DNA of 64,000 nucleotides from Chlorocebus sabaeus (taxonomy: Eukaryota; Chordata; Mammalia; Primates; Cercopithecidae): the NCBI RefSeq assembly GCF_047675955.1, contig NC_132923.1:90703137-90767136 (forward strand). Direction: 5' to 3'. Below the pieces are notes generated by a model. It saw nothing but the letters and a program-made list of their open reading frames with translations. It searched no databases and was not told where the DNA came from. A program made the position numbers and the translations under genes. This document shows, one piece after another, positions 23,641 through 34,612 of the stretch (the first letter of the stretch is position 1; each line of letters begins with the position of its first letter).

Positions 23641-24574
23641 TTTTTATCTTTTTAAACCAAAATTGTCCAATACGGGAACTGGATTGATACTGTCCTCTAA
23701 CAATTAAACGTAAAAATGGTTTTTAGATTTGAGACCTGTGGAATTTCAGGGCAATTATTGGACATTCCAGAAAGAAGGCATAAACTACAAGTTGCTCAAA
23801 ACTATTGAAATAATGACCACAGGAAGTGAGCATGCTTTAAGGCCCTATATGGTGTTATATTTCAGAAAAAAGCTGAGCTGGAAAATGAAACCAGTTTCTC
23901 TTCCAGCTGATGCATTTTCCTGAATTTCCTACAATCTGTTTGGAATTTTGCAAACAATTCACAGCTGATAAAATAAAAGGGCAAAGGAACTCAGTGTCTG
24001 TGGTGGAGACCCTAGGGGCAGCCAGCGGGAGGCAAAGGTCATTGTCTGCCTCTCTTGGTTCCTGTAGCCAAAAAACTGTACAAGTTTTTGGTTTTCTTTT
24101 TGTCCTTTTAAATAAACGGAAGTCAGCTGAAGACCTACAGAAAGGATTACTAGGCTACTTTGAACTTAGACTCCCCAGAGCCTACTTGGAGAGTTTACTT
24201 GCACTTTTGCTTATTCGCTTGAGGAATATTCATTGGCTACCCACTGTGTGCCAGGCCTTGGACTGGGCATTTATGGTTAAAGGACCATGAGGAACCACTG
24301 TTGTCCAACATGAGGAACTCTAAAGAGTGATAGGAGAGAGAGAGAGACCTGGAAGCAAACACTTTGAACATGGTGTGCCAAGGGCTGTGCAGAGGCCAGC
24401 ACAGGGGGCTGTGTGAGCACAATGTGTAAGATCAAAAGCAGAGAAGCAGGAGTTTGCCACTTTTTAGTGGAATCAGCTTTCAACAAAACTTTTTCAGGCT
24501 TTGAGTTAATCATGTGAATTGCAAAAACTTAGAAGTAAAGGACCACACATTTAAAGCAGGTGCATGCAAGTTTG

Positions 24575-24825
24575 GGGCAGCCAAATGTTACCTCTTCCAG
24601 GAAGCTTCTACTCACCTGCACATGGTTAGAGATCATCACTGTCTTTGGGGCTCCCCCAACACTTTGTCAAATTCTTGATTATAGTGCTTATTGTGCCTTT
24701 ATTTATTCCTTTGTTGGTCCCTCCTCTATGAATTCTGGACTCAATGATAGGGACTCAGTCTTACTCACTTTTGTATCCTCAGTGTTTGGAAGCATCAACA
24801 AACATTTGCTAAGTGAATGAATGGG
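24575..24825 (+). repeat. L2 LINE, 3' end
   Basis: CAAATGTTACCTCTTCCAGGAAG ... TTGGAAGCATCAACAAACATTTGC ... TGAATGAATG end. Confidence 0.82.
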
Positions 24826-24829
24826 AGAG

Positions 24830-25035
24830 GAAGGCTGTGTGGTGCAGTGGGAAAGGCAAGGAACTGGTAGTCAGGACATGGGGCTCTAATCCTGGCTCTG
24901 CTACTAGTGGCTGCATGACTTTGAACAAATCCCTTCATTGCTCTGGGTCTCAATTTCCTCATCTGTAAAATGAGAATAAAAATACAGCTTTCCACCCCAA
25001 GGTTATGGAGATTAAATGAGGTAACAGAGCTTCAC
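24830..25035 (+). repeat. MIR SINE, near full length
   Basis: GGTGCAGTGGGAAAGGC ... GGCTCTGCTACTAGTGGCTGCATGACTTTG ... TCAATTTCCTCATCTGTAAAATG ... AGATTAAATGAGG. Confidence 0.88.
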
Positions 25036-25110
25036 CAGCTGCCTGCCCTGTTTGTGCCCTGTCTTCCTGAAACAGCCTGGACTATTGTTCCTGCCATTTG
25101 GATCTAATTT

Positions 25111-25353
25111 GTGCTCTCTCCCCTGGTGAGAACTGAGCTGAAATCTGTTGCCTTGTTGGAGGGGAAGTTTGCAGCAATGGCATACATATCATCCAGTTGG
25201 CCCTGTGTTACTAGAAGGGCAGACATCAAAAGTGAGGAGGATGTTAAGCTAGAGAGATTTGCTTTTTTTGTGACCCCTAAACCTAAAGGAGGACCCAAAG
25301 CGGGAAGAGTGAGACAGAGCAGATCTAAATCACATGCTGAGGTGTATAAGTGA
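25111..25353 (+). other. 80-codon open frame, function unsupported
   Basis: An open frame starting MLSPLVRTEL and ending in a Lys/Arg-rich stretch, outside any repeat. The opposite strand is also open over the same span, which weakens the case. No family recognised; no splice context seen. Confidence 0.2.
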
Positions 25354-25950
25354 GGCCTCAAACATTGTCCCCAAAGCCCTGGAATTTAGCAGCATCTAGG
25401 GGAATGCCACTTTAATGAAGTCTACTCATTCATATAATGTCATAATTTCTCAGTGCCTTGGGTTAAATGATTAACTCTATCATGGGTATTCAAGTGCTAA
25501 GAAAGATGAGGAGAGGTAAAAAATTGCAAATGCCAAATACGAGGAATAACATTTGGAAAAAATGGAAAATCACGATTTTAGACACAGATGTCTCAAGAGA
25601 TGACTATCAATTTCCAGGTGAGATGTCTTTCCAGAAGATCCACTAACATTGTTCTTTGTACATTGTAGAGGCAAACTTTTCCATCAAAACTTGACATATC
25701 TTCTACTTACAAGTCATGTGTCTTGTAAATCTGTTGTGTCTGGGGAGGCCCTAAAATCTGCAACTGATAATTTGTAGTGCTTTCTGGGAGTCACATTTGT
25801 TAAGTGAGTTTATTTAATTGCATGGACTGGGCCTTATCACAAGACAAGAGGTCAAAGGAAGATGGTAAGAGAAGAAAAAGAAGGTATTGAGGCCAGAAGA
25901 ATCCCTACCCAAAGGCTAATGTCAGTCCTGGTGCTAATGCTAGTGACCTT

Positions 25951-25976
25951 AAAAAAAAAAAAAAAAAAAAAAAAAA
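25951..25976 (+). repeat. Orphan A-run
   Basis: 26 A with no SINE or LINE attached on its 5' side; possibly the end of an unrecognised retrocopy. Confidence 0.7.
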
Positions 25977-26003
25977 GCTACATTTCCATTTTGCAAGGCT
26001 TTT

Positions 26004-26304
26004 TTTGTTTGTTTGTTTGTTGTTGAGACTGAGTCTTGCCCTGTCACCCAGGCTGAAGTGCAATGGCGCGATCTCGGCTCACTGCAACCTCTGCCTCCTG
26101 CGTTCAAACGATTCTCCTGCCTCAGCCTCCCGAGTAGCTGGGATTAGAAGCGCCTGCCAACACGCCCAGCTAATTTTTATATTTTTACTAAAGACGGAGT
26201 TTCACCATGTTGGCCAGGCTGGTCTCGAACTCCTGACCTCGTGATCTGCCCACCTCAGCCTCCCAAACTGCTGGGATTACAGGCGTGAGCCACCGTGCCC
26301 GGCC
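26004..26304 (-). repeat. Alu (Sx/Sg type), the only Alu in 23.6-32.9 kb
   Basis: Perfect 18-bp target duplication beginning CCATTTTGCAAGGCT at 25986-26003 and 26305-26322. Confidence 0.95.
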
Positions 26305-26322
26305 CCATTTTGCAAGGCTTTT

Positions 26323-28560
26323 AAAAAAATATTGTGTGCTCAGATGGCACCTTTAATCATGAAGAACTTCTGGCTGAGTTCCAGACTGATTCTGCTGGCA
26401 CAGAGAACTCTGAGATCATACCCTATATTCAGAGCACAGAAGAAATATTTCATCCATCTCTGAAATAAAGAGGAAGAAATGAAGCATATTTGAACAGTTG
26501 CAGAACAAAACCACACCAGGGTGAAAAGCGAAGGGCATCCTAGCCATTTGGAGTTACAGAAAAGTACTATTAATTCTAAATACTTAAGTGGCATATTTTT
26601 TCATTCTAAGTGTTTCACTATAAACTAAGCAGTTTGCATAAATCTATTTCATAGACACATAAATGAAGGCAGATTTCATGTTTTACCTAAGACTACTTTA
26701 AGTTAAAAAAAGAAAGGCAGAGGGCAAAGGAAAACAAGCAGCTCCCAAAGTAGCAGGTTGTGACCCAGGAGTTTGAGTGCTTACAGCTGAATTTAATCCA
26801 CACCCAGGCCAAATATAATTCTCCAACTTGGAAGTGGTCCAGGACACCCGAGCTAACATTTTTTACCTTTGCCAAAGAGCCTGGGGCAGTTTGGTGACAA
26901 GCAATCACAACCTCACTTCTATTTCTCAACTGAAAGAAAGACCAGAATCATCTGACAGGTGCTTTCCCCATGGCAGGGCACTGGTTTAAGCTCAAGAACT
27001 AAGAAAGTTTGCTTCCTCTTGATTCATCATTGCCTCTTGCATCACTTATTCTCTTGAGATCTATTCACAGGTCTATTTAAATTGGAGAGTTGGGTCATAC
27101 AATTTTGGGTGGGAAGACTGAATCACAGCTTTACTCCATGTGTCAGCCTTGACCACTTGATTATATATTGTGCTTCGACTTCACTCCATCACTGAAAGCC
27201 TTAGCTATGGGAAAAGCCTGGGTGATTGCTCTGTGTATTAGAAACTGAAACCCCACCACTAAATGCTAAAAAGTGGTCCAAGCAAAAGGTGCTGTGGAAA
27301 TCTGAAAGCCATTATCTTTTCTACACTTCCTCTCTCTTCACCCTCATTTTGTTTGGGAATGCATATGAACACTTGTGAACAAAAATAAACTAACCCACCC
27401 TTGACAGATTGTTCTGTCTTTTGTGTTATCAAACTTGAGTACTTCTGGCTCCCACATATACTGAAGTAGAGATTGCTGGGAAGGCAGCCATAAATTAGAG
27501 TTGATCTTCCAGCATCTTCTACCTGTAAGGAATGGTTCAGGAAATTATAATTAATGAGTTCTGCCCCAAAGTTGAAATCATATTTGGATTTCAGAAATAA
27601 TAAGAAAGCATATAAGAATCCTGGTGTGTTTTCTTAGCTCAACCATGTCCATCCATACTTTCTGGCCCTTTTTAACAAGTTACTCTATACCCAGTCCGTA
27701 TACATTTTGACTGTCTGCTCTCAGGAACTGTCTCAACTCAGGGCACCTTTAAGGAAGGCAGAACCACCTTAGGAGGTAGAGGGTGAAACGTGGCAACTCT
27801 TCCACAGGCGAATCAACATAGCAGACATGCTCAGGGTAGGAGGTTTTGCTAGGGCTTAAATCAGGTTGTCAACTCAAACACAATGGGCTTTGTTACTTCT
27901 GTAAAAAGAGGAAATGGAGCAGTTTTTGGCCTCCTCAGACTGTATTGTAGGGTATACAGGATGGCAATTCCAGGCACAATCTTCAGGAGACACAAATCTG
28001 CTTTTAGCTATTCAGTGTTCCCCAGCAAGTTAATTAGCTGTTTCTGAAATGCATGGAAATATTCAGTATTTTCATAGTGAAGCCAATCTCCCAGATTTAA
28101 GCTTTGGGGGTGGGAATGAGTACGTGAGGAAGGGGGTCTGTCAGGGAAACAGAATAGGGCCCTTTTGGTGAGAGATCCCAACACCTGTGATTTATCTTAG
28201 AAATTACACATGCACTGTAATTCCAATACTTTTTTTTTTTTTATTTTTTGTTTTTGGTTTGAGCACTCCAGCTGGAGGGCTTGCTGACACCTCTCACTAT
28301 CTTAGGCATGGGGAGTTACCTCTGGGTTCAAAAGTCCTTGGGTGGCAAGCACAGAGGAACTGCGAAATGCCTCCCTCAGAAATGCCCAGCTGCTTAAGGG
28401 GAGAAGCAGGGAGTGGGCTCAGGTAGCAGCCAGGAAGGTTGCAGGAGCCAGGGGCACATCCTCTCACTGAGTGGTAAGGTTCCTGCAAGTGGGGTCTGGG
28501 GACCATTGCTTTGACAACTTGTCAAGGGTGCGGGGAGGGCTGTCCCAGCAAGGTGAAGGA
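26323..28560. other. Repeat-poor sequence upstream of the promoter
   Basis: 2.2 kb with no recognisable gene, SINE or LTR. Adjacent to the CpG island, so distal promoter or enhancer elements are plausible, but no specific site can be claimed. Confidence 0.5.
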
Positions 28561-28906
28561 GTCTGTAGGGAAGGTGTCTGCCCGGAGACCTCCTAAAGAC
28601 CAGAAGAGCGCGCACCCCGCCAACTGACAGTACGCGCCCCTTCTGTATCCGCTCCCCTCCCCCGCGGCCAGTCTCCGGGCAGAGGCGTCTCACGCCAGCA
28701 GGTCCTCCCTGGCTCCTCTCCTCACTAGTCCGAGCGGACCGAGCCTCAGCGGGAGCCCCGCCTGTCTCCAGGCAGCTTGAGGCCCCGAGCGCTCGCCCAG
28801 CCTGTCAGTAACCGCCGTTTGCGTTTTCTTCCTTTCTTTCTTTCTTTTTTTTCTCTTCTTTTCTTTTCCCCTTCTGCCTTTGTCCCGCTTAGTAACTGGG
28901 CTCTGA

Positions 28907-28911
28907 CCAAT
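28907..28911 (+). promoter_or_regulatory. CCAAT box (NF-Y type)
   Basis: GACCAATCG inside the CpG island, the first of four CCAAT/ATTGG pentamers in 280 bp. NF-Y binding is inferred from the motif only. Confidence 0.55.
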
Positions 28912-28945
28912 CGCCGCCTTACCGGCCGGCGCCGGCTCTCTCCTG

Positions 28946-28950
28946 ATTGG
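28946..28950 (-). promoter_or_regulatory. Inverted CCAAT box
   Basis: CTGATTGGCCC, 39 bp downstream of the first box and on the opposite strand; good NF-Y core with flanking GG/CC. Confidence 0.55.
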
Positions 28951-29040
28951 CCCGCTTGGGGCGCGCAGCCGTCTCCCGCTCCTTCGCAGGAGCAAGGCAG
29001 ACAAAAGACGCAGGCTCCAGGCTCCGGCAACCGGCCTCAG

Positions 29041-29045
29041 CCAAT
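29041..29045 (+). promoter_or_regulatory. CCAAT box
   Basis: CAGCCAATCACC matches the extended NF-Y consensus (RRCCAATCA); the best of the four boxes. Confidence 0.6.
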
Positions 29046-29184
29046 CACCACCCACCTTGCCTCTCTTCCCTCGCCCCGCTCCCTCCCCGCCTGGCTCGCG
29101 TGCTCCCGGCACTGACTCCTGGAGTGCGGCCAGCGCCCGGGCCGTACCATTCTGATTGAGGCTGGGGGAGAGCGCGGATGGCTG

Positions 29185-29189
29185 ATTGG
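29185..29189 (-). promoter_or_regulatory. Inverted CCAAT box
   Basis: GCTGATTGGGG, about 920 bp before the PIK3R3 start codon; fourth box of the cluster. Confidence 0.5.
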
Positions 29190-29377
29190 GGAGCCGAAGC
29201 CTAGAGAGCGGTGGGGAGACGTGAAAGTCGAGATGGAGGGCAGCTTTTTGAAGGTGTTCTCAGGCACCTGACAGAATCGCGGTGCTTCGAGGCGGGACAG
29301 CGTGGAAGGGGCGGTAGTGATGCCTGCTTTTACCCCTCCAGGCGCGGTTGGGTGGTGCCTCAGCGGGTGGGCAGCGT

Positions 29378-29389
29378 GGGGCGGGGAGG
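29378..29389 (+). promoter_or_regulatory. GC box (Sp1-like)
   Basis: GGGGCGGGGAGGG core about 20 bp upstream of the TATA-like stretch at 29407. A second, weaker GGGGCGG lies at about 29308-29314. Confidence 0.45.
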
Positions 29390-30065
29390 GTGTCCCCTCC
29401 GCGCCGTTAAAATAAAACTCTAGTGGCTGGAGTCCGGGGAAAGCGTGAGGGCAGTCGGTGCAGGCGGGTTGCTTCTTATACCCCGGCGGGAGCGCCCAGA
29501 CAAGCCGAACTGACTGGACTTTTCTGGCCGGCCCCATTCCCGAGGCTGGGGCAGCTTCGGTTCCGAGCCCGACCGGAGAGGAGCCGGAGTCCCGGCCCCT
29601 GGGGGGTTCGCTCTCTGCAGACCAGTGGGACCCCGAAACTTGAACGCAATCTCCAGCCCCGTTTTTTGCCTTCCTTTGTCACTTTCCCGGCTTTCTCCCA
29701 ACGTGTTCTTTTTTTCCTCTTCATTCTCCCCCCGAAGGACACAAAAGTGGCTTCCGCGGAAAGATTTGGAGGCGGTGGGAGCTTTTCTCTCCGGAGAGCG
29801 ACTGTGTAGAAAGGATTTTTGGGAAGCCGATTTTTAACACCTCTGCCCTCTGTCCCCAAAGCCTCTGTGTAACCCTCTGAGGAGAAAAGCCCATAGCTTG
29901 AAAGTTCGGGGGCATTTTGTTGGGTTCTGTAGGAGAGAGGGGGAGGACCCTGTTCTGGTAGTTTGGCTGGACTAGTGCTGGCCGTTGAAAACCCCGAAGT
30001 ACATTTGCCTGTGGAACTTTTGCAGATACATATTTTTAGATTTTTAAATACCAGATAAAAAATAT

Positions 30066-30101
30066 ATGCCTTCTATATATCTTCTGACGACCTGCCCCTG
30101 A
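30066..30101 (+). other. Short upstream ORF in the PIK3R3 5' leader
   Basis: An ATG at 30066 opens 11 codons that stop at TGA 30099-30101, only 7 nt before the PIK3R3 ATG and in a different frame (+1). Its start context is weak (T at -3, C at +4). If the leader includes it, it could modestly reduce or shape initiation at the main ATG or at Met8. Confidence 0.5.
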
Positions 30102-30108
30102 CAGCGCG

Positions 30109-30214
30109 ATGTACAATACGGTGTGGAGTATGGACCGCGATGACGCAGACTGGAGGGAGGTGATGATGCCCTATTCGACAGAACTGATATTTTATATTGA
30201 AATGGATCCTCCAG
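30109..30214 (+). CDS. PIK3R3: PIK3R3 coding exon 1 (p55-gamma N-terminus), partial gene
   Basis: First coding exon of the class IA phosphoinositide 3-kinase regulatory subunit p55-gamma. The protein binds p110 catalytic subunits in the cytosol and recruits them through two SH2 domains to phosphotyrosine receptors and adaptors. Seen here: ATG at 30109, 35 codons beginning MYNTVWSMDRDDADW and ending FYIEMDPP, then one extra base before GT at 30215 (phase 1). The extra G would complete an Ala codon, matching the known ALPPKPP continuation. The start is supported by an in-frame TGA at 30085-30087 and by the shared MYNTVW opening of p55-alpha (PIK3R1). Position -3 is G. Met8 (30130) has a stronger context (A at -3, G at +4), so leaky initiation there is possible. 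The family protein is about 461 residues; the SH2-iSH2-SH2 part lies beyond the window. The reading frame runs on to 30324, but that part is intronic. Confidence 0.95.
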
Positions 30215-30479
30215 GTACTTGGGAGAAAAAAAAAAATCTCGTGATGGGTCTGATTTGTATTTACCAAGAGCTTGGTGATGTTTTCAGGGCAGAAGTATTG
30301 CTGGATGCGCTAGGTTCGGGATGAGGGGAAGATTTGCAGTTACAGCTGCGGTAAAACTGCTTCTGGTTTACACGTTTAAAGTTTGCAGTTAGGACCCTGA
30401 ACCTATTGTCCTGCGAAGGTGGGGGTGGGGGCTGGAAGTGGGGGTGGGACGAGAGACTCCTTTTTAAAATGATCATGTT

Positions 30480-32435
30480 TTTACTTTGCCTTTGCGTGTC
30501 GTTCAGGTTTTTCTTGTGCCCGCCACTTTATTTTATTTTTTTCTTTTTCAATTAAAGACTCTTCTACCTGCAAAGGATGTTTTATATCCCGGGGTTAAAA
30601 CCAGTCTTTCACTTTGGGCGAATTTTTGAAAGCTTGTCCTTTCATACATTTGTCTAATTTGGTTCGTTGTGTTTTACCCCGGTTAACTTCTGAAACTGAG
30701 TTATGTGATTATTCACTGTAAGACTCCCTTTTTCTCTTGCAGAAACAAATGCCGGTTAGTGATTTTTTTTAGGGATTGGGCGTTCATATTCAGCCATGGT
30801 CTTAGTCTGAGGTTTTCCTTCTCAGAAGATAGTCGCTTAGAGAGATCTACGTGCAGTATTTTATTACTCTTTAATTTAATGATGATTTAACTTAATTTAT
30901 GGGATAGAGTTTAATGTAACTTGAATTCCTAGAGTAAAAACAAAACAAAACAAAAAAACCATAAACGAGGGAACCTTTCTCTTTCCTGTGAATATGTGAC
31001 ATGTACATATGTGTTCCTATACACGTAATGTAAAGTATACATATATAGTACTAGATTTTTATTTTAAAGCTCTGTCTGACGCTATTACAGACATTTTGTG
31101 TATTTGGTAGGAAAGGAAAAGGAAGGCAAAATGGAAAAGTTGGTTTTTTCTTTTAAAGTCTACCCCATTTTATGATAATTAGCTGTCAGATTTTATCAAA
31201 CACTGTTTGCAATTACAGATGGTGCTTATGTAATGATTCTGAATAAGTAGAGAGCCTTTGTGACTCCTTGTTTCTGTCGAGGATGAATTCTTTATGTATT
31301 TTAAAACGTGTAATGGCTAAGCCTACAGAATAAATGTGTGTCATTGGGGAACCTCGCTTATTATAAGACTATATTTTTGGAAACGTTTGAAAGAATTTGA
31401 GCCATGCAAGTGTGAAGAAGTGTAACTGTCTTATAGAAGGTATGTAGAAATTTTTTCCTGTGTCCTTGCAAACAGTGAATTATCCTGTTTTTTTTTTTTT
31501 TTTTTTTCAGTTAGTCATAGTGTTAAATGGTGCTGTACTAAAAACTAATATTGAAATAAACCTTTTTCACTCTTGATGATCACTTAAGATTTTTTTCTCT
31601 TCCTTCATTTCAGAGCCTTCTTTATTTGCTTTTGTAATTGTGACTGCAATCCAGATGCAGCTTTTCAGTGTTTTGTAAAGTTTGTAAGATTTGCCACCCA
31701 TCTATTGTGTCTTTTCCCCTTTGTTTCCCCCAATGGTAAAGCATATTAGATACATTTGTCATACATATGAATAGAAATTTAGTACATCACTGGTACTTTT
31801 ATTGTAAAAAGTAAGGTTAATAATTCTAGATTCCTGTTGTAAGAATTATATATTCAAACTGCCTTAGAATTATACTGCATTACATAGTATCTTGCCTTGC
31901 AGACATACAAAGGGAATTTGTTGGGTGGGAGGTGAGTACGGAGGAGGGGATAAAATGAAGAATGCATTTATGGTTGAAATATATTAGCCTAGTAGAAAAC
32001 TACTGGCCAAGTTGAGTTGAGTTGTCCAAAAATAATTTTAAGAAAAGTTGACTATTATAACTATATGGAGACGTGGGTCTTATAAGGTTGTATAGAAAAT
32101 TATGATCCAAACTTTATTTTCCATGGAAATAAACTTTGGAGTTTAAAATGTTCATCCTTGAATGAAATTGTGCATACTGAGATTCTATTGAGAATACTGA
32201 AAGGATACATATGCTGTTCTTTATTACCCCTTTTGTAGCTTTAATGTAGAATATGGTTAGTTATTCCTAACAGCTTTTTAAAAAGGAAGCACCCTTGAGT
32301 ATGATGAAACATTGCCTATGAAGTGAATGTTTTTTCATGGAAATAGTGTGAATGTCAACCTTGTTTTATGTGATAAATTAAGTTTTCAAAATATATAAAA
32401 CTGTATCATTAGTGAAGCGGTTGTAGCACGTTTTG
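30480..32435. other. Repeat-poor start of intron 1
   Basis: A/T-rich unique sequence with a 22-base T-run at about 31489-31509; no exon or element recognised. Confidence 0.55.
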
Positions 32436-33415
32436 TAGGTTTTTCCTAGCTCCCACCCCACGTCAAGCTCTTAATTATTTCCTTCCTGGACTGCTGTGAT
32501 AGTGTACTAACTGCTCTCCCATTTCTATCCTGTTCAAGCCACAGTAATGTTAAGAGAATCATCTGATGACTTACCTTACAATGATAAATCTTCCAATGGG
32601 TTTAAAAACCTCCCACTGGCTTCCCTTTGCCTACAAAAAAACAAAACAAAACAAAACAAAAAACCAATAAATAAAAAAAATCCCCCGATTGCTTACCCTG
32701 TCATATAAATCCCTCTAATTTTTGCTTCCAACTTAATTTTCTAGTTAATTCTCCTTCTGGAGTGCATCATAAATTCTATAGAAGCAATTTTGTGTTTGCT
32801 GTTCCTTGAATGTATGCTTTTTTCCCTCTTCCTGGGATGCCTTTCACTCGCAATAGTCACATGTTGAAATCTTATATGTATGTGTTTTTCGGACCCAGGT
32901 CAGACGCCTTCAGTGTCAGAATATGTTCTCTAAACCCTTCTTTTTTTTTTTTTTTTTTTGAGGCAGAGTCTCACTGTGTTGCCCAGGCTGGAGTGCAGTG
33001 GCACGATCTTGGCTTACTACAACTTCTGCCTCCTGAGTTGAAGTGATTCTCCTGCCTCAGCCTCCCAAGTAGCTGGGATTATAGGCATGTACCACCACAC
33101 CAGCTAATTTTTGTATTTTTAGTAGAGACAGGGTTTCACCAGGCTGGTCTCAAGCTCCTGACCTCAGATGATCTGCCTGCCTCAGCCTCCCAAGGTGCTG
33201 GGATTACAGGTGTGAGACACCGCGCCCGGCCTACTCTTCTAGCACTTCTCAGATGAAATTTTTTCCATTCTGTCTAGAGAAGCTACTGTACTATTTATGT
33301 GTACTTCTCCCTATGAAATTGGCTTCCCACCTCGTCATGAGCTTCTTAGCTTGCTCGGGGTCTTGCGAGTAGTAGACAATTTAGTCAGTATATGTTGAAT
33401 TAATAAATAAGGAGC
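32435..33415 (+). repeat. L2 LINE, 3' part, split by an Alu
   Basis: GGACTGCTGTGATAGTGTACTAACTG ... CTTCCAATGGG ... CTTCCTGGGATGCC ... GAATTAATAAATAAG. Also contains an internal (CAAAA)n run near 32634-32660. Confidence 0.8.
32941..33231 (-). repeat. Alu inside an L2 copy
   Basis: Antisense; small deletion in the region normally reading ACCATGTTGGCCAGG (here ACCAGG). Confidence 0.92.
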
Positions 33416-33582
33416 ATTGTTTCCTTCTAGTCTTTAGGTACGTTTCTACTTAAGGTCCTTGCCCAATTCATTGCTTGGCTATTGTAGTAGCCTAGGGCTA
33501 AATAGCTTTTGAATTAGACATTTGTTGACTTAGGGCCCTTAACTGTAATGATGCCAATATTTTTATATGTTTTTTTCATCTT

Positions 33583-33873
33583 TATTTTCAAGACAGAGTC
33601 TCGCTGTGTTGCTCAGTTTGGAGTGCAGTGGCGCCATCTCAGCTCACTGCAACCTCCGCATCCTGGGTTCAAAGGATTCTTGTCCCTTAGCCTCCCAAGT
33701 AGCTGGGACTACACAGGCGCATGCTACTATGCCTGGCTAATTTTTGTATTTTTAGTAGAAATGGGGTTTTTCCATGTTGGCCAGTCTGGTCCTGAACTCC
33801 TTGCCTCAAGTGATCTGCCCACCTAGGACTCCCAACGTGCTGGGATTACAGACGTGAGCCACCACGCCTAGCC
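33583..33873 (-). repeat. Alu (S type)
   Basis: Flanks TTCATCTTTATTTT (left) and TTCATCTTAATTTT (right) are its target duplications. Confidence 0.92.
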
Positions 33874-34164
33874 TTTCATCTTAATTTTAGACTGAGCCAT
33901 AAATGCAAAATTTTATCTATTATTGCTTCTAGTGGCCTCAAAAACTATTTTTCAAAGATGTTTCCCTCTAGCCTGTCTTTTCAATAACTAACATTATCAT
34001 GCATCCTGAAGGTTCCTAATAACTGCATGGATTGGTGTATCTACAGTCACAGTAATGTAAAAGTTGAATCCAAATGGGAGTTTAGTATCTTAATGTTTGT
34101 GTATTTCCTGGCAGCAGTAGATATACTGAACTGTTCAGATGAAACATAAAACTTTTTATTGTTG

Positions 34165-34612
34165 GCTAGGTGTGGTGGCTCATGCCTGTGATCCCAGTGT
34201 GCTTTGGAAGCCCAAAGCAGGAGGATCGTTTGAGGCCGGGAGGTTTAGATCAGAATAGCTTTGTAAAGATACCATTTCTGGCCGGGCGCGGTGGCTCAAG
34301 CCTGTAATCCCAGCACTTTGGGAGGCCGAGACGGGTGGATCACGAGGTCAGGAGATCGAGACCAGCCTGGCTAACACGGTAAAACCCCGTCTCTACCAAA
34401 AAAATACAAAAAACCAGCCGGGCGAGGTGGCTGGCGCCTGTAGTCCCAGCTACTCAGGAGCCTGAGGCAGGAGAATGGCGTAAACCCGGGAGGTGGAGCT
34501 TGCAGTGAGCTGAGATCCGGCCGCTCTACTCCAGCCTGGGTGATAGAGTGAGACTCCGTCTCAAAAAAAAAAAAAAAAAAAAGATACCATTTCTACAAAA
34601 CAACAACAAAAC
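34165..34612 (+). repeat. Truncated old Alu split by an AluY
   Basis: Left part 34165-34264, then the AluY at 34280-34580, then ACAAAACAACAACA. The outer copy had lost its middle before or during this. Confidence 0.75.
34280..34580 (+). repeat. AluY, Old World monkey type
   Basis: GATCCGGCCGCT in the right arm and CTCAAGCC at the left. Target duplication AAGATACCATTTCT at 34266-34279 and 34581-34594. Confidence 0.95.

Larger units (their letters stand above)
28600..29800 (+). promoter_or_regulatory. PIK3R3: CpG-island promoter region of PIK3R3
   Basis: GC- and CpG-rich, unlike anything else in the window, lying just upstream of PIK3R3 exon 1 and containing no recognisable transposable element. 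It holds four CCAAT boxes, GC boxes (about 29308-29314 and 29378-29387) and a TATA-like A/T stretch (29407-29417). A pyrimidine-rich TTTC tract sits at 28826-28872. The transcription start cannot be placed from sequence alone. A CpG island with dispersed starts is inferred, and the 5' UTR probably begins inside it. Divergent transcription is possible but no upstream-directed gene is recognisable. Confidence 0.85.

Noticed and set aside
24237..24513. Overlapping minus-strand frames at 24.2-24.5 kb
   Set aside because: Low-complexity Leu/Ser-rich chance frames with no start context, splice sites or family similarity.
1..28000. Exons of TSPAN1 or other neighbours known near PIK3R3 in human
   Set aside because: No tetraspanin-like or other conserved coding segment seen; in human the neighbour lies about 40 kb upstream, beyond this window.
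29423..29809. 128-codon + strand frame upstream of PIK3R3
   Set aside because: It lies in the GC-rich promoter/leader, is not in frame with the PIK3R3 start, and overlapping frames of similar length are open on both strands, as expected by chance at this GC content. I considered the human upstream-ORF gene P3R3URF, but cannot match this sequence to it, and as I recall its exons lie farther upstream.
30215..30324. Extension of the PIK3R3 exon 1 frame to 30324
   Set aside because: Follows a GT at the exact phase and residue where p55-gamma continues with ALPPKPP; the extension has no family similarity, so it is intron.
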